From: Chloroflexota bacterium
GTDB lineage: Bacteria > Chloroflexota > Anaerolineae > Anaerolineales > Anaerolineaceae
NCBI GenBank assembly: GCA_029561345.1
Contig: JAKQJC010000069.1
Location: 1-36,001 of the forward strand
Direction: 5' to 3'
DNA: 36,001 nucleotides
How positions within the stretch are numbered: position 1 is the first letter of the stretch; the number at the start of each line of letters is the position of its first letter. Below, one piece after another: positions 1 through 6,294 of this stretch. Below the pieces are notes generated by a model. It was not told the DNA's origin. It worked only from the letters and a program-made list of their open reading frames with translations, and ran no database searches. Both the position numbers and the translations under genes were made by a program.

Positions 1-76
1 TGCGCTGCTTTTCGGGCAGTTCGCTGGCAGCGCTGATCAGTGCCGGTTGTTGGTGTTTGGTGTTTTTTCTGAACAT
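1..76 (-). mobile_element. 5' end of a transposase gene (IS1182/IS5-like), cut by the window edge
   Basis: Reading leftwards from an ATG at 76-74 there are 25 open codons, starting MFRKNTKHQQPAL and continuing with a segment containing ELPEKQR. The pattern MFR-x-N-x-x-HQQ followed by LPEK-x-R is the usual beginning of a family of IS1182-type DDE transposases common in Chloroflexota and cyanobacteria; this is recalled family knowledge and was not searched. The rest of the gene lies outside the window. The ribosome binding site is weak (AGGAAAG about 17 nt upstream). The element borders the lasso-peptide locus directly and is transcribed away from it, so an insertion may have separated the cluster from genes further left. 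The fragment is short, so the identification is moderate. Confidence 0.5.
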
Positions 77-148
77 GCTCTGATTGTATTAAACTTTCCT
101 GCTTTTGGGTAGGTTTCTTACCTTTTTGCAGTGGAGTCAAATTTAGCT

Positions 149-268
149 ATGGAAACATCGAAAGCTTATGAAGCCCCTGAATTGGTAGAATTCGGTGATG
201 TCAATGAACTGACCCAGTATGGGACGGTTTCCAATGACGATAACGATGCCGGTTCTATCGTAACCTGA
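149..268 (+). CDS. Lasso-peptide precursor 1 (39 aa)
   Basis: A 39-residue ORF whose leader contains YEAPELVEFGDVNELTQ. The Y-x-x-P...L...G spacing and the Thr at the penultimate leader position are hallmarks of lasso precursor leaders bound by PqqD-like B1 proteins. With Thr at -2 the core would be Y1-G-T-V-S-N-D7-D8 and so on, about 19 residues ending in Thr. An acidic residue at 7 or 8 can close the macrolactam ring on the amino group of residue 1. Tyr at position 1 is less usual than Gly. A GGAG motif at 133-136 is the likely ribosome binding site. It is the first of four tandem paralogues ahead of the modification genes. Leader assignment is strong; the exact core boundary is inferred. 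Confidence 0.75.
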   Translation: METSKAYEAPELVEFGDVNELTQYGTVSNDDNDAGSIVT

Positions 269-286
269 AACAAAGGACAGGAAAGT

Positions 287-424
287 ATGCAATCTTACGA
301 AGCGCCAGAACTGATTGAATTCGGTGATGTCAATGAACTGACCCAATGAGGCGGCGGCGTTGATACTGATCTAGAAGGTGGGTCTATCCCACCCCAATCG
401 AAACAGCATTTGCGTTCTGTGTGA
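287..424 (+). pseudogene. Lasso-peptide precursor 2, interrupted by TGA at the leader/core junction
   Basis: ATG at 287 with an AGGA ribosome binding site encodes MQSYEAPELIEFGDVNELTQ and then meets TGA at 347-349. The frame stays open after the TGA to another TGA at 422-424, encoding GGGVDTDLEGGSIPPQSKQH and four more residues. Aligned with precursor 1, the TGA replaces the codon of core residue 1 (Tyr there), and the downstream Asp falls at core position 8 as in the other three copies. The leader is almost identical to that of copy 1, so leader duplication looks recent. The simplest reading is a nonsense mutation that leaves an uncoupled leader. Readthrough or a sequencing error are alternatives that the sequence alone cannot settle. 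Confidence 0.6.
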
Positions 425-454
425 TCCAACCATTTTTTCAATAAAGGAGCAGCA

Positions 455-565
455 ATGGAATTTTACGAAACCCCCGAACTGATTGAATTTGGCGATGTCA
501 ACGACCTGACTCTGTTGTTCTTTACGGGAGGAGACGATGGAGATGGCGGCACCCAGCCGACGTAA
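455..565 (+). CDS. Lasso-peptide precursor 3 (36 aa)
   Basis: ATG at 455 follows a good AAGGAG ribosome binding site. The leader MEFYETPELIEFGDVNDLTL keeps Y-x-x-P-E-L, the central Gly and the Thr at -2. The predicted core is LFFTGGDDGDGGTQPT (16 residues), with Asp at positions 7 and 8 for ring closure onto Leu1 and a C-terminal Thr. Leu at position 1 is not the commonest first residue but has precedent in the family. The core is unrelated to its neighbours while the leader is conserved, the usual pattern of diversified precursor arrays. The function of the product cannot be read from the sequence. Confidence 0.75.
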   Translation: MEFYETPELIEFGDVNDLTLLFFTGGDDGDGGTQPT

Positions 566-616
566 TTTTTCATAATGATTGCCAGTTCTTTAGATTTTGT
601 CATGAGAGGTAACCAT

Positions 617-727
617 ATGGAAAAATATGAAACCCCCGAACTGATTGAATTTGGCAATGTCGATGACATAACCCTCGGCGAGGGCAGTAACCCTGAAGAT
701 GGGCTGTCCGGATCTCAGCCTTTTTGA
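617..727 (+). CDS. Lasso-peptide precursor 4 (36 aa), the most canonical of the set
   Basis: ATG at 617 has a GAGGT ribosome binding site. Leader MEKYETPELIEFGNVDDITL ends with Thr at -2. The predicted core GEGSNPEDGLSGSQPF is a textbook lasso core: Gly1, acidic residues at 7 (Glu) and 8 (Asp), and a 16-residue length leaving an 8-residue tail ending in Phe. Compared with the other copies it has Asn instead of Asp after the leader glycine and Ile before Thr. It is the last precursor before the hairpin at 781 and the PqqD-like gene, so the single B1/C set downstream probably serves all four. Confidence 0.8.
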   Translation: MEKYETPELIEFGNVDDITLGEGSNPEDGLSGSQPF

Positions 728-780
728 TGGTCATCGGCTTAACTTTTTTTGTTTTGTTCCTCTTTCCAGTTGTATTTTCC

Positions 781-820
781 AACCCCTCTTGAGATTTCTC
801 AAGGAAGGGTTGATGTATTA
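781..820 (+). terminator. Hairpin between precursors and biosynthetic genes (partial terminator)
   Basis: AACCCCTCTTGAG (781-793) can pair with CTCAAGGAAGGGTT (798-811) with one bulge, and a T-rich stretch follows at about 817-830. RiPP clusters often place such a leaky terminator or 3'-protecting hairpin after the precursor so that more precursor than enzyme mRNA is made; that role is inferred here. Confidence 0.5.
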
Positions 821-842
821 TTTTTATTTTCAAGTCTGATTC

Positions 843-1130
843 ATGTCCCCAATAACCCTGCAATCTCAAGTATCCATACCATCCCATGTCATGCACCGCG
901 ACCTGGATGGTGAAAATGTCATTCTGGATATGCAATCCGGTAAATATTTTGGCCTGAACGCGGTCGGCGCGCGTATGTGGGCGCTGATGGTTGAACACGG
1001 CCAGCTTGCCGCCGTGCATCAGATCATGCTTGCGGAATATGCCGTTCCGGCTGAGCGGTTGGAAGCTGACCTGCTGGCTCTGGTGGAAAAACTGGCCAGC
1101 CGCGGGCTGGTTGAAGTGTGCGCTTCCTGA
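843..1130 (+). CDS. PqqD-family RiPP recognition protein (lasso B1-like)
   Basis: A 95-residue protein of the PqqD fold. The N-terminal beta-hairpin region reads VSIPSHVMHRDLDGENVILD and is followed by SGKYFGLNAVGARMWALM, the signature of PqqD-like RiPP recognition elements. A helical C-terminal part (about residues 55-92) completes the winged-helix fold. In lasso pathways the B1 protein binds the Y-x-x-P leader and delivers the precursor to the leader peptidase (B2) and cyclase (C). B1 here is a stand-alone protein, not fused to B2. The start at 843 keeps the complete first strand; no strong ribosome binding site is seen, so translation may depend on the preceding leader region. Only 24 nt separate it from the cyclase gene. 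Confidence 0.85.
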   Translation: MSPITLQSQVSIPSHVMHRDLDGENVILDMQSGKYFGLNAVGARMWALMVEHGQLAAVHQIMLAEYAVPAERLEADLLALVEKLASRGLVEVCAS

Positions 1131-1154
1131 TTTATTTCAACGGGAATATGCATC

Positions 1155-2837
1155 ATGCTTCTTCGCTGGGATCGCGCCACCCCTTCGCCCAACCTGGCTG
1201 CAGCCGCCCCAAATGCCGTGGGCTGCCTCTGGGCAGACGGCATTTTCACCAACCAGGCTGAGCTCTGCCACCGCTGCGGCCTGCCGCCTTCCACCCCTCT
1301 CACCGGAATGCTGGCTGTGCTTTACCGCCAAAAAGAAACCGCCATGGCGGGCGAGGTATTGGGCACAGGCAGCTGGATCATCTGGGACGGCCCGCGGCGC
1401 CGCCTGCTGGCCTTTATGGACCGCACCGGAGAACGCAGCCTGTATTACACCTGGCAGGGCAGCACCCTTTGGCTTGACCCCAATCTGGAAACCCTGCTGG
1501 CTGCCCTGCCTGCGCGCCCGCCGCTCAACCGGCGATCGCTGGTTTATCACCTGGCGGCGTCTTTTCCTGATTCGGGGGAGACCTTTTATGAAGGAATTCA
1601 GGCCGTGCCGCCGGGCTGCCTTCTCATTGTGCAGCCTGAAAGCCAGCGGCAACAAACCTACTGGTCTGCTGAGCTGCGCCCTCTGCTGCGCCTGAAAACA
1701 ACGGAAGCCTATGCGGAAGCTTACCGCAGTTTGCTGCTGGAAGTGACCGCCGGCTATATCCGCCCTGGCCCGTTGGCCGTAACGCTTTCAAGTGGGCTCG
1801 ACTGTGCCAGCGTGGCTGTGGCCCTTAAAACCTTGCAGCCGAATCTCGATCTGTCTGCCATTACCTATGTCACCCCCGGCATACCTGAGGCCGACGAATC
1901 AGAGCTGGCTGCCCAATCGGCCGCCCGGCTGGGCCTGCCGCAAATCTTCCTGGATGTCAGCCAGCTCTGGCCGCTGTCATCAGAAACGCCCCCTGCTGCC
2001 AGCCTGGTTTCTCCCTTCCGCAACTATTATGATGAAATTTGGGATACCTTCTACCGCACCCTCGCCGGACGGGGCATCCGCACGCTTTATCTCGGCACCG
2101 CCGGAGATGATCTGTTTGGCGGAAATATTTTGCCCTATGCCGATTTTCTGCTCAGCGGCCGGTGGAAAAGGCTGGTGGAAGAAATGCGTTACCACCTGCC
2201 GCGTTCTCCCGTCAAACCCTCTACCTGGCAGGCCATTAACATCTTTCTGCTGACCCCCATCCGCCGGGCTTACCTGCCAACATTCCTGCGCCGCCCACCC
2301 GCGCCAATGTGGATGACCCCGGACGCCCAGGCCATCTCCCGCCGCCTGCTGGCCGACAACCCGCCCGACTGGCGCCATCTGCCGGCGCGCCAGCAGCGCC
2401 GCAATGCCCTGCATGGGCGCCTCATGCATGCCATTCTTGAACAAAAGAACCGCCACGCAGCCAGTCACGGCGTGGAGCTTGTCTCCCCCCTCATCGATTC
2501 CCGCATGGTGGATTTTGCCCTCAGCCTCCCCCCCGAGCAAACCGTCTTCAACGGTCAGCGCAAAACCATCGTGCGCAACGCCCTGAAAAACGACCTGCCC
2601 GAAGGCGTGATCAACATGTGGGGAAAAATCACCCCCGGCGCCCTGGGCGACCTGGGTCTGCGCGATAAAGCCGCTCCCCGCATCCGCCCCCTGCTGCAAA
2701 ACATGCGCTGCGCTGAACTGGGGTTGGTGGATGAAGCCGCCCTGCGCCAGCGCTATGAGGTTTACTGTCAGAAAGGCGGAATCAGCGACTTCTGGTATGC
2801 CGTCACCCTCGAAGACTGGCTGCGGCGGTTCTTCTAG
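1155..2837 (+). CDS. Lasso-peptide macrolactam synthetase, asparagine-synthetase-like (lasso C)
   Basis: A 560-residue homologue of class-B asparagine synthetase. The N-terminal part (about 1-190) resembles the glutaminase domain but lacks the Cys2 nucleophile (it starts MLLRWDRA), as expected for enzymes that use the precursor's own N-terminal amine and not ammonia. The synthetase domain has an ATP pyrophosphatase loop LSSGLDCASVA near residue 210 and GTAGDDLFGG near 313, followed by an SLPPEQ region near the C-terminus. The expected reaction is adenylation of the Asp/Glu side chain at core position 7-9 and attack by the alpha-amine of residue 1 to close the ring. It lies directly after the PqqD-like gene and before the HPrK-like gene. 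A generic asparagine synthetase is unlikely given the context and the missing Cys2. Confidence 0.85.
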   Translation: MLLRWDRATPSPNLAAAAPNAVGCLWADGIFTNQAELCHRCGLPPSTPLTGMLAVLYRQKETAMAGEVLGTGSWIIWDGPRRRLLAFMDRTGERSLYYTWQGSTLWLDPNLETLLAALPARPPLNRRSLVYHLAASFPDSGETFYEGIQAVPPGCLLIVQPESQRQQTYWSAELRPLLRLKTTEAYAEAYRSLLLEVTAGYIRPGPLAVTLSSGLDCASVAVALKTLQPNLDLSAITYVTPGIPEADESELAAQSAARLGLPQIFLDVSQLWPLSSETPPAASLVSPFRNYYDEIWDTFYRTLAGRGIRTLYLGTAGDDLFGGNILPYADFLLSGRWKRLVEEMRYHLPRSPVKPSTWQAINIFLLTPIRRAYLPTFLRRPPAPMWMTPDAQAISRRLLADNPPDWRHLPARQQRRNALHGRLMHAILEQKNRHAASHGVELVSPLIDSRMVDFALSLPPEQTVFNGQRKTIVRNALKNDLPEGVINMWGKITPGALGDLGLRDKAAPRIRPLLQNMRCAELGLVDEAALRQRYEVYCQKGGISDFWYAVTLEDWLRRFF

Positions 2838-2855
2838 ATTCAGGCAGGAGAGTCT

Positions 2856-3869
2856 TTGTTGACACCATCCCTCTACCACACCTATCAACTTTTTGGCATC
2901 ACCCTGGTCAGCAATTTTCCCTTCACTTACCACCTTCAGGCTGCCAGCGGCCCCGCTGACCTGACCCTGGATTGGGTGGCTGACCTGCCCGCCAGCCCGG
3001 ACGGTGATCCGGTTTTCACCAGCTCATTATTGGTGCGCGGCGAACCCATGCTGCGGGCCTGGCAGCAGGAGGGCTGCCTGCGGCTGCTTTTTCCCCACCA
3101 GGCCGATTTTCTGCTGCAAGCTGAGCGGATTTTCTGCCAGATTCTGGATGAAAATGAACTGCCGGTCATCGAAACCAACATTCTGGCGGCTGTGCTGGCC
3201 GCCTGGCTGGAGCAGCGCGGCGTGCTCACCCTGCATGCCTCAGCCGTGACCCTCAACGGCCAGGGGCTGGCCTTCTTATCACAGAGCGGCAATGGCAAAA
3301 CCGGCCTGTGCCTGGCCCTCGTGCATGCCGGTCACCCGATGTTGAGCGATGATATTCTGCCTTTGATGGAACAAAACAGTGTATTTTACGGGCAGCCGGC
3401 CTTCCCCACCATGCGCATCCACCCCGACGAAGCGCAGTATTTTCTGGGGGCTTATGAGCATTTTCAGCGCGTGAACCCCCGCATTGAGAAGCGCCTGGTG
3501 CCGGTGGGCACCGGCGACCTGGGCAGCTTTGCCCCGGCCCCGGCGCCCATGCGCGGCCTGTTCATTCTGCAGCGCCGCGACCCCGCCCAATTGGGCGAAG
3601 AAATCGAAATCAAGCCATTCCCCCGCGCCCAGGCTGCCGTGGAACTGGTGCGCCATTCTTTCACCGCCCGGCTGGCAGCCGCATTGGGATGGCAGGCCCG
3701 CCGCCTGGATGCCTTTGCCCGTCTGTTGCGCCAGGCCCCGGTGTATCAATTAAGCTATCCTTCAGGGTTTGATCATCTGACCCGTGTGCGCGCAGCCCTG
3801 GAAGCCTGGTGTGAGGGCCCAAAAACTGGCGATCCCTCGCTAAAGAAAAACAGGGCTGAACCCACATGA
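2856..3869 (+). CDS. HPr kinase-like P-loop protein (putative lasso-peptide tailoring kinase)
   Basis: A 337-residue protein whose C-terminal half matches the HPr serine kinase fold. The segment LTLHASAV (about 125-131) precedes a Walker A loop SQSGNGKT (about 142-149), and LSDDILPL (about 163-170) supplies the acidic metal/catalytic residues. The start is TTG at 2856, 5 nt after a GGAG ribosome binding site; no ATG start is suitable. In paeninodin-type lasso clusters such kinases phosphorylate the C-terminal Ser of the precursor (established for that group). Here precursors 1 and 3 end in Thr and 4 ends in Phe, so the target residue is uncertain. It overlaps the next gene by 4 nt. Confidence 0.75.
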   Translation: MLTPSLYHTYQLFGITLVSNFPFTYHLQAASGPADLTLDWVADLPASPDGDPVFTSSLLVRGEPMLRAWQQEGCLRLLFPHQADFLLQAERIFCQILDENELPVIETNILAAVLAAWLEQRGVLTLHASAVTLNGQGLAFLSQSGNGKTGLCLALVHAGHPMLSDDILPLMEQNSVFYGQPAFPTMRIHPDEAQYFLGAYEHFQRVNPRIEKRLVPVGTGDLGSFAPAPAPMRGLFILQRRDPAQLGEEIEIKPFPRAQAAVELVRHSFTARLAAALGWQARRLDAFARLLRQAPVYQLSYPSGFDHLTRVRAALEAWCEGPKTGDPSLKKNRAEPT

Positions 3870-4270
3870 CCGGAACAGATTTCGCCCCCCTGCATTTTAT
3901 CGGTGCGGAAATCAGCGTGGCCTGGGATGTGCCGCCCGCCCGCGAGAAAACCCCGGCCTGTCCCCAGGCCTTCACCTGGGAAGGACAAACCTTCCGCATT
4001 GCCGCCCTGCTGGCAGAATGGAGCGATTTCACCCGCCGCGGGCGCATGGCGCGCAACATGCAGCCCCAGCACGCCAGCCGCGCCAACATTTATGGATCGC
4101 TGGGGGTAGGGCGTTTTTTCTTTCGCGTCAAAACCGAAAGCGGCCAAATTTTTGACCTGCGCTACGACCGGGCCGTCAAAAGCGCCCTCCAGCGCAGCGG
4201 AAGCTGGACTCTGTTGCAGGAGTTGGAGGAAATTCAGAAGGGCAGCGGATTGCCAGCAGACCAGAGATGA
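3866..4270 (+). CDS. DUF6504-like protein, last gene of the lasso operon
   Basis: A 134-residue protein with no signal peptide or membrane segment. The central and C-terminal parts (FTWEGQTFRIAALLAEWSDF, then VGRFFFRVKTESGQIFDLRYDRA) fit the DUF6504 pattern, where a small beta-rich unit ends in F-R-V-x-T-x-x-G-x-x-F-D-L. No biochemical function is known to me. Its ATG overlaps the stop of the HPrK-like gene (ATGA at 3866-3869), which implies translational coupling with the lasso operon. Its 3' end overlaps the convergent phosphodiesterase gene by 37 nt. DUF6504 proteins also occur outside RiPP loci, so membership in the pathway is possible, not shown. Confidence 0.6.
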   Translation: MTGTDFAPLHFIGAEISVAWDVPPAREKTPACPQAFTWEGQTFRIAALLAEWSDFTRRGRMARNMQPQHASRANIYGSLGVGRFFFRVKTESGQIFDLRYDRAVKSALQRSGSWTLLQELEEIQKGSGLPADQR

Positions 4271-4791
4271 CCCTGGGCCTGGCCGTTATCCAGACACAGA
4301 AAACCCAGGCAGGCTCTGAAGCCGTTGGATCGGCTGGGATAGGCGTTGCCGGGGTTAAGGAAAAGTCGCCCGTTCACCACTTCGTTCATCTGGTGGTGGG
4401 TGTGTCCAAAAACCACCACCTGGGCATCAGGGAAAAGCGGCTCCAGCAAAGCCCGATAGCGTTCAAAATTGTAGCCGTAACGGATATAGGTCCACTTGTC
4501 GCGTACATAATGGATCAGGCCGCCGTGGCCGTGGGCCAGCCCAATGGTCACGCCCTCCAGGGTCACCTGGCGGATCAGCGGCAGCTGCGGGAAGGCCCAG
4601 TCGCGGTTGCCGCGCACCGCCGTCACCGGGGCAATTTTCTCCAGGGCAGCCACCAGGCCCGGATGGGAAATATCGCCGGCATGCAGAATGCCCTGCGGGC
4701 GCGCCGCCTGCAGGGCCTCGAGGATGGCCGGATAAAGCACACGCTGCCGGTCAGGCACGTGGGTATCAGCAATGACAGCCAGAGTCAACAT
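4234..4791 (-). CDS. YfcE/MJ0936-type metallophosphoesterase
   Basis: A 185-residue cytoplasmic calcineurin-like phosphoesterase of the small YfcE/MJ0936 group. Metal ligands are visible in order: the D-x-H of VIADTHVPD (about residues 9-11), HAGDIS (about 37-42), RGNRDW (about 60-65), LAHGHG (about 86-91) and FGHTHHQ (about 128-134), followed by LNPGN. These proteins bind two divalent metals and hydrolyse phosphodiesters; the physiological substrate is generally unknown. It is transcribed towards the lasso operon and overlaps its last gene at the 3' end. Confidence 0.85.
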   Translation of the reverse strand: MLTLAVIADTHVPDRQRVLYPAILEALQAARPQGILHAGDISHPGLVAALEKIAPVTAVRGNRDWAFPQLPLIRQVTLEGVTIGLAHGHGGLIHYVRDKWTYIRYGYNFERYRALLEPLFPDAQVVVFGHTHHQMNEVVNGRLFLNPGNAYPSRSNGFRACLGFLCLDNGQAQGHLWSAGNPLPF

Positions 4792-4810
4792 GGCTCGATT
4801 GTATCATAAG

Positions 4811-4846
4811 ATAAAGCCGCCCATCTTAAACCGAGGGCGGCTTTAT
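4811..4846 (-). terminator. Intrinsic terminator after the DUF5680 gene
   Basis: A perfect 12-bp inverted repeat, ATAAAGCCGCCC (4811-4822) and GGGCGGCTTTAT (4835-4846), lies between the DUF5680 gene and the phosphodiesterase. On the minus strand it is followed by a short TTTATCTTA tract, consistent with termination of the mscL/DUF5680 transcript. Confidence 0.7.
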
Positions 4847-4867
4847 TGATTCGGCTGAAAAACCGGT

Positions 4868-5323
4868 TCAAGCCAGGATGCCGCCGTGATACATCAGTTC
4901 ATACACCTGGCGGCCGCGGAAGTAGATGCGCTCAACGCCGTGAAAACCATCGGGGTCGCCGCGATTTTCATCGCGATATTCAAAATCGCCTTCCAGGTGC
5001 AGCAGCGGTCCGCGGTAGGGCGCCTCGGGCCCAACCTTTTGCATGGCCTTTTGCAGAAAGGCATAAACCTCCTGGGGAGTCACTTCTTCCGAGGCAACCC
5101 GGCCGTAATAGTTCATCATCCAGACGGCTTTACCGCTCTGCCAGATCATTTCCTCCCCGGCAAAGGGATTGTAGCCGTAATAGACGTCGCGGTACGACCA
5201 ATCTTCGGCTGCCCACAGCATCTCATGGCCGCCGTCAGGCAAATTCCGCTCGCTGCCATCCCCACCGCTGGCATAGGTGTGCAGCTTGGCCTGCAGAATG
5301 AAAGCCAGCAGTTCAGGGGTCAT
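4868..5323 (-). CDS. DUF5680 domain protein
   Basis: A 151-residue soluble protein. The start [20 protein letters not shown], the central region ([14 protein letters not shown], then WMMNYYGRV) and the end ([13 protein letters not shown]) match the DUF5680 pattern, in which F-L-x-x-A-K-x-x-T-Y-A-x-x-G opens the domain and Y-F-x-G-E-E/Y-Y-G follows. No enzymatic motif is visible and no function is established that I know of. It overlaps mscL by 4 nt (ATGA) and is probably cotranscribed with it; an intrinsic terminator follows at 4811-4846. Confidence 0.7.
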   Translation of the reverse strand: MTPELLAFILQAKLHTYASGGDGSERNLPDGGHEMLWAAEDWSYRDVYYGYNPFAGEEMIWQSGKAVWMMNYYGRVASEEVTPQEVYAFLQKAMQKVGPEAPYRGPLLHLEGDFEYRDENRGDPDGFHGVERIYFRGRQVYELMYHGGILA

Positions 5324-5757
5324 TTCTTCAGTTCGCTGGTGCAGTTGGGGCAGCGGGTGGCTTTTTCAGGGATGACCGAGCAGCAGTAGGGGCAGTCCTT
5401 GGTGGCTGGGGCTGGCGCAGGCACGGGGGCGGGTTTCAATTTGTTGATCGCCCGCACCAAGAGGAAAATGACAAAAGCCACAATCAAAAAATCGATCAGT
5501 GTATTCAAAAACACGCCGATTTTGATCACCGGAGCATTGGCTTCCACTGCTTTGGCCAGCGATTCATAGGCTGTGCCTGAAAGGTTGATATACAGGCCGC
5601 TGAAATCCACCTTGCCCAGCAGCAGACCGATGGGCGGCATGATGATGTCATTGACGAATGAGGTGACAATTTTTCCGAACGCTCCGCCAATGATCACCGC
5701 AATGGCCAGATCCAACACATTGCCGCGCATGGCAAATTCTTTGAATTCCTTGAGCAT
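5320..5757 (-). CDS. mscL: Large-conductance mechanosensitive channel with C-terminal zinc ribbon
   Basis: A 145-residue MscL. TM1 starts after [20 protein letters not shown] (residues 5-24) and continues through [17 protein letters not shown], the classic MscL signature; TM2 is about residues 82-103. After a Pro/Ala-rich linker (109-119) a CPYCC...CPNC zinc-ribbon motif (122-139) replaces the usual simple cytoplasmic helix bundle. The channel opens under membrane tension to release osmolytes on hypo-osmotic shock. Zinc-ribbon tails are known on some MscL proteins, though their role is unclear. A good ribosome binding site (AGGAGG) precedes the start. It overlaps the DUF5680 gene. Confidence 0.93.
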   Translation of the reverse strand: MLKEFKEFAMRGNVLDLAIAVIIGGAFGKIVTSFVNDIIMPPIGLLLGKVDFSGLYINLSGTAYESLAKAVEANAPVIKIGVFLNTLIDFLIVAFVIFLLVRAINKLKPAPVPAPAPATKDCPYCCSVIPEKATRCPNCTSELKK

Positions 5758-5827
5758 TTTTTCCTCCTGATGAACTAGGGTTTGGATGTATTTAATTTAA
5801 GTATAGCAGATATATCCTCAAAGATAC

Positions 5828-5856
5828 TGGCAAAGAGCGCCTTTCTGTGAGATAAT
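5828..5856 (+). promoter_or_regulatory. Possible sigma-70-type promoter for the small acidic protein
   Basis: TGGCAA (5828-5833), a 17-nt spacer and GATAAT (5851-5856) lie about 70 nt upstream of the start at 5929. The match is only partial. Confidence 0.35.
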
Positions 5857-5928
5857 GATTTTACAATCTGTTAAATGCATTGATCTTAACAAAAAGTGAC
5901 CCAGCTTATACCTTATAAGGAGATACTT

Positions 5929-6120
5929 ATGGCCAGTAATACCGACCCCAAAACCAAAACCATCGCCGAAACCGAATCCTACCTCGCCTGGCAGGCTGAG
6001 GAAATGGACGGCGAAACCACCTATCACCTGGAATTGAACAACGTCACCCTGCATTTCTTCGCTGAAGAATGGGATGAATTCATCCAGCTGGCGCGCATGC
6101 TGGTGGAAGCCGAAAAGTAA
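5929..6120 (+). CDS. Small acidic protein of unknown function (63 aa)
   Basis: A 63-residue acidic protein (MASNTDPKTKT... ending LARMLVEAEK) with no membrane segment or recognised domain. Glu/Asp residues are frequent, and the sequence reads as two or three short beta strands followed by a C-terminal helix (EEWDEFIQLARMLVEAEK). The ATG at 5929 was chosen over the upstream in-frame ATG at 5896 because AAGGAG lies 7 nt before it. It is monocistronic, bounded by a possible promoter and by a strong terminator at 6145-6176. Codon use matches neighbouring real genes. I do not recognise the family. Confidence 0.75.
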   Translation: MASNTDPKTKTIAETESYLAWQAEEMDGETTYHLELNNVTLHFFAEEWDEFIQLARMLVEAEK

Positions 6121-6144
6121 AACCGGCCTTCAAACGGCATTTTG

Positions 6145-6176
6145 ATAACGGGCAGCCAACCTGCCCGTTATTTTTT
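6145..6176 (+). terminator. Strong intrinsic terminator
   Basis: ATAACGGGCAG (6145-6155), loop CCAAC, CTGCCCGTTAT (6161-6171), then a T run to 6176. It ends the transcript of the 63-residue protein. Confidence 0.88.
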
Positions 6177-6258
6177 GCTGATTTGCGGGGCATCAGCCGG
6201 TTAAAAGCCCTGTTTTATCTGTCAATTGGCAGTTGATTTCGTGTATTTTGACGCTTTT

Positions 6259-6288
6259 TTTACCATTTTTGGCATATTAATGTATAAT
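6259..6288 (+). promoter_or_regulatory. Probable promoter of the structured RNA
   Basis: TTTACC (6259-6264), an 18-nt spacer and a perfect TATAAT (6283-6288) in an AT-rich stretch that differs sharply from the surrounding GC-rich DNA. Transcription would start near 6295. Confidence 0.6.
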
Positions 6289-6294
6289 TAGAAT

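Noticed and set aside
347..349. TGA decoded as selenocysteine in precursor 2
   Set aside because: No SECIS-like hairpin is evident right after the codon and the aligned residue in other copies is Tyr, Leu or Gly, not Cys.
1980..2933. A 317-codon open frame opposite the lasso cyclase
   Set aside because: Antisense shadow; the cyclase motifs are unambiguous on the plus strand.
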